Positions 49,343 through 54,561 of a DNA stretch of 54,561 nt are shown here, one piece after another. A model generated the notes under the pieces. That model saw only the letters and a program-made list of their open reading frames with translations. It had not been told where the DNA came from and did no database searches. Within the stretch, counting starts at the first letter, position 1. The number at the start of each line of letters is the position of its first letter. Location: the NCBI RefSeq assembly GCF_001556045.1, contig NZ_LSIC01000174.1, positions 1 to 54,561 of the forward strand, given 5' to 3'. The stretch comes from Bradyrhizobium sp. CCH5-F6 (GTDB lineage: Bacteria > Pseudomonadota > Alphaproteobacteria > Rhizobiales > Xanthobacteraceae). The position numbers and the translations under genes were made by a program.

Positions 49343-50655
49343 TCGCTTGCGGCCGGTCAGGTCACCGGATGTCGTTTCGTCGCCACGATAAGAGCAGGTT
49401 CGTTCGCGCCACTCTCAACATGGACGTCCGTGCCTGTCTGTGCATGTCGGCCAGCGCGGGAAAGCGCATGATCGCCCTGCTCGATGACAAGCGCATGCAT
49501 AGCACGCAAATTTTAGCGACAGGTTTCGCGAGCCATGCTGAAGGCAATTCGCAGGCCCAAGAAGCCCTCGTGTTCCGCGCATGCTCGCCAATGAAGGAGG
49601 ACTGGCGATGTCCGCTGGGCCGGTGTTGTGGCGACCTCGTTCATTCGGCGGGTGGCGCTTGACTGTACTCCGCTGCAGACGTTGAGGCGTCCGACCCGGA
49701 CATCATCATGAGGCGCTGGGCGACCTCGGAAAGGACCATGACCCGGCGAACACATCAACCAGCCCGTAGGATCCGCCTGGCCAGCAGCGCATGTATCAGC
49801 CGCGCCCGCGCCGTCTCGGCAACCCCGACCAGCTCCGACGAAGCGGGCACTACCATCGTGCCACGGGCGAGTTCAAAATGTAAGCTTGACTATGAACCGC
49901 AATTAGAGGGCCGAATGACATTGCAGGCCGCTGCCCACTCGGCGTGCAATTCCGCTAGGCATTTGTCCAGGAATCTGCGATTTCTAGCGGTGTTTCATCG
50001 CGTCTTGGAGAAAGACCGATGCTCACTTCATTGCCGTATCTTGGAATTGGCGTCTGTTTGTCTCTTGCGACCTGGTTGGTCTTGGGACTTGTGCTCTGAC
50101 GGCGCTTGTCCCGCCGCGAACGGCCTTGGCGGTTTGAACCAGAGGGACGGAGCAACAGAAGGCAAATCCCGACGCGAAGACGCCCGGGGACGGTTGTCGC
50201 ATCGACTGGCGGTAGGTGAACACCTGCTTGCTCTCAACTCTGCAGTGGGAAGTTCGACGGCTCAGCCGTTCGACCCGTGCCTCGCGATGCATCGAAGCTC
50301 ACGTGACCAATCCTGGCCGTTGCGTTCTTGGGAGATCGTATGAGTATTGCCAGTGGTGTTCCGCTGCCACGACGCGTCGTCACGACCATGTCGGTCGCGG
50401 ATCCGGTAGCGGCTCATTGATCACGGCCTTCGCTCCAAGGCGCGCCGCATACGGTTTCCAGACAGCTCCCGCGCATAGTCCGTCATGACCGAGGGTTCTT
50501 CATCAATTCCCGCAGCTTGATGCGCTCATAGCCGAGTTGCTGCGCCAGCTTGTCATCCGGTATTCTTCCGGAATGGGCTCGGCGGGAAACTGGGAATAAT
50601 TTCATTATCAACTCCGACCACTCTCGGACGGAAACAACTTCGCGGATCACCAACC
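49343..50655. other. Gene-poor region
   Basis: About 1.3 kb without a recognisable gene. Several frames of 60-100 codons exist on both strands but show no known motif and drift in composition. Short minus-strand frames near 49640-49738 (starting MVLSEVAQRLMMMSG) and 49757-49858 cannot be judged. The only item given separately is the 26-residue frame at 50019. The local GC content falls toward the right end. Confidence 0.4.
50019..50099 (+). CDS. Possible 26-residue membrane peptide
   Basis: ATG at 50019 follows CTTGGAGAAAGACCG (GGAG at a good distance). The product MLTSLPYLGIGVCLSLATWL plus six more residues (VLGLVL) is a single hydrophobic helix, like the small subunits of oxidases or Kdp. 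No homologue is recognised. The combination of ribosome site and clean helix is the only support. Confidence 0.3.
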   Translation: MLTSLPYLGIGVCLSLATWLVLGLVL

Positions 50656-50856
50656 ATGTCTGCCCCCGCTGACTGGAAGGAAAAGCTTCAGGGCATCATC
50701 GAGCTAAGCCGCGAGCAGATTCAGCGCTTGGAAGCAGCAGCAGCTCGAACAGCTGACTGCGCACCACCGTGTGTTGACGACCTGCGTCAGAGCATCGAAT
50801 CTGAAAAGAGAATCATTGCAAAATTGCAAAAGACCATTGATGCGCTTACGCAGTAG
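50656..50856 (+). CDS. Small coiled-coil hypothetical protein
   Basis: A 66-residue soluble protein, almost all helix with heptad-like spacing (IIELSREQIQRLEAAAARTA; IESEKRIIAKLQKTIDALTQ) broken by a short CAPPC turn at about 35-39. The two cysteines could pair or bind metal. The family is unknown. A hairpin (GACGCC with GGCGTC, 50857-50878) follows the stop and might terminate transcription. Its ribosome site is weak. Confidence 0.5.
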   Translation: MSAPADWKEKLQGIIELSREQIQRLEAAAARTADCAPPCVDDLRQSIESEKRIIAKLQKTIDALTQ

Positions 50857-51248
50857 GACGCCGCTGCAGCGGGGCGTCACCACCGAGCAGCGCGCGACGC
50901 AAGGCGAAGCGCCCCGATAGCACCATGCCTCCGTGCTCGTCTTACCGTCTTCCTGTTCTCTCCGGAGAACTACCGGTTCCGCGAGAGAGCACACCATCGC
51001 GAGCGTCTCGTGCCGAAAGCGTCGTTCCGATCTGCCTCTGAAGCTTTGCCGCGACGAACGATGCAACGATCAGATTCGCGGCAACCGGTGCCGAGCTTGG
51101 CTCTACCGGGGCCAGGCAGATCGTACTGCGCAATCGTCAGCGCTTGACGGAGATGGACGCCTGATCCGGATTCGCCGGAACGAACTCTGGCAAACCGGAG
51201 TTACAGGCGGAAGCGCCATCGCCCGCGAACGCTCGAGTGTGCTCATCC
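50857..51248. other. Intergenic region, nothing recognised
   Basis: Apart from the hairpin at 50857-50878 no gene or motif is recognised. A minus-strand frame of about 60 codons (51133 to 50942) follows the 39-residue gene on the same strand but matches no family I know. Confidence 0.35.
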
Positions 51249-51368
51249 TCAATGAAGCCGCCCGCGAAGCTTCGCAATGATCTGGCGCAGATCGTCGGCA
51301 TATTCCTCAAGTATCCGTAGCGCCTCGTCCCGCCGCCCCGCCGTGGGCTTCGATGCGGGATCCGACAT
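51249..51368 (-). CDS. 39-residue protein behind a FixK box
   Basis: A short minus-strand gene: MSDPASKPTAGRRDEALRIL, then EEYADDLRQIIAKLRGRLH. It is a charged amphipathic helix with a flexible head. The ATG at 51368 lies 76 bases from a perfect FixK/FNR palindrome (51444-51457), the correct distance for a microoxically activated promoter. I cannot name a family. The amino-acid pattern and the promoter together make a real gene likely despite the small size. Confidence 0.55.
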   Translation of the reverse strand: MSDPASKPTAGRRDEALRILEEYADDLRQIIAKLRGRLH

Positions 51369-51443
51369 CGCGACCGGCCTCAAAAAAGGGATTTGTTCTG
51401 ACCTATTCATGCGCCAAGCGTGGTCGATGTTCGAACAGAATCG

Positions 51444-51457
51444 TTGATCTAGATCAA
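51444..51457. promoter_or_regulatory. FixK/FNR box
   Basis: TTGATCTAGATCAA, a perfect copy of the TTGAT-N4-ATCAA palindrome bound by FixK2/FNR-type regulators when oxygen is low. On the minus strand it precedes the 39-residue gene. It is the only such box seen in the window. Confidence 0.8.
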
Positions 51458-51487
51458 CGGATCCGGTCTCAAGCGGCGATCCTCGCT

Positions 51488-52690
51488 ACCTGTAAGGATC
51501 TTCCTCCTCTTGTGGACTTGCCAGCCAGGCCAGCACAGCTGCGAAGACGCAACCAGCAACGATCCCGAAGGTGAGTCCTTCAAGAAACGAATGTTGGAAC
51601 GAACGGCGGCGCTGCGCCAATCCTTGGCCAGCCGGACGAATTCCTCCGTCTCGGCCATCGACCAGCAGACGACGTCCAGGATGCCCGCAAGCGCCGCGAG
51701 CGGGATGTACTGCGCCAGCGGGGCTGCGACCCTCATGAAGAGCAGCAGATAGGCTGCTTGCATCATGCCGGAGACTAGACTCAGCGCGCCGGCGCGGATG
51801 TTGGTGGCCGTGCGCGATGGTGCCGTGACGCTGATTCCCTGCGCCACCATTTCCATGTTGGAGCGGTGCTTGCGACCCGTCATGCGGCCCGCGACCTTGG
51901 CCGACAGTAGGCTTTCCACGCCGCCAAGCAAGGTGAATGAGAAGGCAGCGGGAAGGACCTCGACGAAGAGGTCGAACGAGAAATTCGGCAGGTGCGGTCG
52001 CGGCAGGCCCTGAGGGATTTCGCCGAAACGGCTGCCGATTGCTCCAACGGGCAGATCAAGGAACAGAGCTACCATCGGCGCCAATGCGATGGCGATCAGT
52101 ACCTCGGGCCAGTTCGGACGCAACGGCACAGCGCGAAGATCACGTCGGCGGTGCCGATCCCCGATGCCGGAGGCAGCCCAGTTCAGGGCCGGGAAGCGCT
52201 GTGCCAACGACCGGCCCCGGCTCAGAGCCGGCCAAGGTGAGCCCGAAGAGATCACGGATCTGGCTCGAGAAGATCGTGCCAGCAATGCCGCAGGTGAATC
52301 CGAACCTTACCGGATGGGGCAGGTGGTGGATTAACGATCCCAGCCCGGTAGCGCCGATCAGGTCAGCATCAAGCCTGAAACTATGACGGTCAGCAGCAGC
52401 CCATCCACCCCGAATTGGGATTCGGTCGCGGCCACCAGGATGAAGGCACCGGCCGGTCCGCCGATCTGGTAGCGGCTGCCGCCCAGAGCGGAAACCAGAA
52501 TACCGCCGATGACGGCGGTGAAGAGACCGCGTTCCGGCGTCACGCCGGAAGCCACCGCGATGGCCATCGAGAGCGGCAGCGCCACGACGGCGATCGTCAA
52601 GCCCAGCTATCGCGTCGCGCCGCAGATCGGCAAGACCCTAGCCTTCGGCGACAGTGGCGAGGAGCTTGGGATGGTAGACGTGAGTGGTCG
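51488..52690 (-). pseudogene. SulP-family sulfate/anion permease, decayed
   Basis: Minus-strand pieces: KLLATVAEG-TAG-GLADLRRDAIAG (a stop replaces Tyr), TIAVVALPLSMAIAVASGVT, YQIGGPAGAFILVAATE, HPVRFGFTCGIAG, then LPVGAIGSRFGEIPQGLP, FSFTLLGGVESLLSAKVAG and AQYIPLAALAGILDVVCWSM. About 17 residues of the conserved APLFGGISATGTIA region are deleted and at least three frameshifts occur. The STAS domain is missing. SulP proteins import sulfate, bicarbonate or other anions; the gene would have fitted the sulfur theme of the region. Confidence 0.8.
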
Positions 52691-52947
52691 AAGATCCGTC
52701 GGGCATGCGGTTCGAGATTCCGAGATAAGTTGAGGTTAGGCGCCGCAAGAGAGCCGCGCGGCGACTGGTCGACGATTTTTGCGGTGGATTTCGGGAACGG
52801 GCGCGCGTTCAGCCGCGCCATTCGTGATGATATCATCGTTCGCTGTCTCTATCGCAATGAATCACCCGCAAGCGTCGGCAAGGATCAGCGAACCCAGGCG
52901 ATCCGGACCTTCCCGCGGGCGAAGCATTGAGCCTGATCTGAGTCATC

Positions 52948-53925
52948 GTGAACCACCGAGGTTCGTCCTACGTTCTGTGCGGGTCGGGCGCTCCGGCGCT
53001 CGATATGCCCGCGGAAATAGAGCTCTACAGCGACACCATGGGGCGGATCGCCTTCATCCTGTTCCTGGTGGTGGCCATGCCGATCGGCATTCATCACACC
53101 TTCGCCGACCCGCAGGTCGGCGCCGGCTTCAAGTTCATCCATTCGGCTTTCACCGCGCTCGTCGCTCTGCCGACCCTGCTCACCGTCTTCACGATCTGCG
53201 CCTCGGTCGAGATCGCCGCGCGCCTGCGCGGCGGCCGCGGTCCCTTCGGCTGGATCCGGGCGCTGCCATGGCAGAACCCGATCATGCTGGCGGTGGCCTT
53301 CTCGTTCGTGCTGCTCGGTTTCGGGGATGCCGGCGGGCTGATCAACATGAGCTACCAGCTCGACGCGACCATCCATAATACGCAGTGGATCACCGGCCAC
53401 TTCCACCTGATTTTCGGCGGCGCCATCGTCATCATGTACTTCGCCATCGCCTACGATCTATGGCCGCATCTGACTGGACGCGCGCTGCCGAGCCTAAGCC
53501 TGGTCCGCGCGCAGCTCTGGCTCTGGTTCGTCGGCATGATCGTGACAACGTTCCCGTGGCACTGGGTCGGGATCCTGGGCATGCCGCGGCGCATGGCGTA
53601 CTACGACTACGCGGACCCGGCGATCGCCCCGCAGGCGCTCTCGGTGACGCTGTCGGCGATCGGCGCGTTCATTCTCCTGGTCTCCGGTCTCCTATTCCTG
53701 TTCATCCTGGCGAACGCTCGTCGGCAGCCAGCGACCGAAGTCGGCGAGTACCGCTTCAGCGTACCCGTTCATCCGGTCCGCTCGGTCCCGCTGGCCTTGA
53801 ACACATTCGCCATCTGGGTGGCGCTGATGATCGGGCTGACGGTCACGAACTACGGCTACCCGATCATGACGCTCGCCGCGCGTTCCGACACTTCCGTGCC
53901 CGCCATCTACGTGGGGGCGCAGTGA
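52948..53925 (+). pseudogene. Haem-copper oxidase subunit I, 5'-truncated
   Basis: The C-terminal part of a terminal-oxidase catalytic subunit, probably of the b(o/a)3 or cbb3-like B/C-type. Visible are the CuB His pair in PIGIHHTFADPQVG, and the haem ligands in TGHFHLIFGG (about 150). The first half with the HPEVY-type CuB/Tyr motif and the low-spin haem His is absent. The frame opens at GTG 52948 with about 20 unrelated residues before MPAEIELYSDTMGR. Its stop overlaps the cytochrome c start (TGATG), so the downstream coupling is intact. It cannot form an active site alone. Confidence 0.75.
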
Positions 53926-54561
53926 TGAGTGCCCGCGAACTCTTCACCTTCCGCAACCGGTTCTTCTCGGCGGGCGTCGGCATCGCTGCCGGGCTGTTTG
54001 TGCTGACCGCGCTGGGCGGGTTCATTCTGCTGCCATACCTCCAGAAGGAAGTTCAGTTCGCCAGCCTCTGGGACGCGATCTGCAGCGCAGCCGGGCTGCC
54101 GCAGCGGGCCGCTCCCGTCGCGACGGGCAAGGTCGGACCTCGCCTCACCGAAGCGGTCCTGACCCCGACGATGCTCGCCAGGCCGAGCCAGGAGTCCATC
54201 GGGCGGGGCGCGACGCTGGCGCACCGCTGCGCCATCTGCCACGGCCCGACCGGACTCAGTCGTGCCGACTCCCCCAATCTCGCCGGCCAGTATGCCAGCG
54301 TGATCTACAAGCAGATGCTCGACTTCCGTTCGGGCGCGCGGACCAGCGCGATCATGTCGCCCTTTGCCGCCAACCTAACCGACCAGGAAATCGCCGACGT
54401 CGCCGTGTACTACGCCTACCTGCCGCGGCTGCCGGCCTATCATCCGACCCCGCAGCTTCCCAGACCGCGCATCGTGATCTACGGCGCGCCGCTGCGGGGA
54501 ATCGCGCCCTGCGGCTCCTGCCATGGCAGCCTCGACAACAAGGTCGGCAGCCCGTGGCTGG
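53925..54561 (+). CDS. Membrane-anchored diheme cytochrome c (partial)
   Basis: The ATG at 53925 overlaps the oxidase stop; the frame stays open to the window edge (212 codons). An N-terminal helix (about 16-38, AGVGIAAGLFVLTALGGFIL) anchors two cytochrome c domains, with haem motifs CAICH (about 103-107) and CGSCH (about 197-201). It would feed electrons to the oxidase, as CcoP-like or Cox-associated diheme subunits do. The 3' end lies outside the window. Confidence 0.85.
   Translation, partial: MSARELFTFRNRFFSAGVGIAAGLFVLTALGGFILLPYLQKEVQFASLWDAICSAAGLPQRAAPVATGKVGPRLTEAVLTPTMLARPSQESIGRGATLAHRCAICHGPTGLSRADSPNLAGQYASVIYKQMLDFRSGARTSAIMSPFAANLTDQEIADVAVYYAYLPRLPAYHPTPQLPRPRIVIYGAPLRGIAPCGSCHGSLDNKVGSPWL

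Noticed and set aside
1..54561. CRISPR array, tRNA, rRNA, replication origin or integrase
   Set aside because: No regularly spaced repeats, tRNA cloverleaf ends, rRNA segments, iteron arrays or integrase genes were seen by eye.

Overview
The window is high-GC DNA from an alphaproteobacterium, most likely a Rhizobiales member of the Bradyrhizobium/Nitrobacter/Rhodopseudomonas/Afipia kind. The pointers are a ROSE-type RNA thermometer in front of a small heat-shock gene, an NDUFS4-like protein, a perfect FixK/FNR box, DUF1344 and COG4705 proteins, and a BigR-like persulfide regulator. The genus is an inference; there is no rRNA or tRNA to confirm it. About sixteen genes are broken by frameshifts, stop codons or truncation, and remnants of IS481, IS630 and probably IS66 elements are scattered among them. 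This suggests an accessory region (plasmid or island) in decay, although indel errors in the assembly could produce part of the pattern.

Layout. 0-7 kb: heat-inducible Hsp20, small hypotheticals, a glutaredoxin-like gene beside peroxiredoxin and HdeD remnants, an NDUFS4-like protein, an SPW membrane protein and FtsH. 7-9 kb: alpha/beta-hydrolase and IS481 remnants and a broken hypothetical operon. 9-16 kb: DUF2892 and DUF302 proteins, then an envelope thiol-redox block (L,D-transpeptidase, DsbA remnant, DsbA, DsbD) divergent from a QseBC/PmrAB-like two-component system, with two near-identical CTTAAG-N5-CTTAAG boxes. 16-18.6 kb: persulfide detoxification module 1 (sulfur dioxygenase, BigR-like regulator, rhodanese, TauE exporter). 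18.8-25 kb: cytochrome b561, two COG4705 membrane proteins, PilZ, PAP2 phosphatase, PepSY protein and a second two-component system. 25-31.5 kb: nickel/cobalt block (RcnA-like exporter, RcnR, divergent CsoR-like repressor, HME-RND adaptor and pump). 31.5-35.6 kb: decayed copper-protein, HlyD, DUF2127, UppP and DUF1344 genes around an intact COG4280 membrane protein and a membrane-anchored tyrosine phosphatase. 35.7-40.4 kb: exported protein plus ABC exporter. 40.5-43.8 kb: frameshifted P-type proton ATPase with IS remnants. 43.8-49.3 kb: nucleoside phosphorylase and sulfur module 2 (ArsR-rhodanese fusion, second dioxygenase, MFS, SHOCT, DsrE, broken cysteine desulfurase). 49.3-54.6 kb: gene-poor decay, a FixK-box small gene, a broken SulP permease, a 5'-truncated haem-copper oxidase subunit I and a diheme cytochrome c that runs off the window.

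How it works together. The theme is stress at the cell envelope: metal efflux, persulfide disposal, periplasmic thiol control and lipid-carrier or peptidoglycan chemistry. The most interesting signal is a 23-bp promoter motif (invariant TAC-N6-GTATAG) found five times, each about 70-80 bp before a start codon. It links the COG4705, PilZ/PAP2 and PepSY genes and the exported-protein/ABC-exporter operon (plus a decayed duplicate of that operon's front end) into an apparent regulon, probably run by the neighbouring two-component system.
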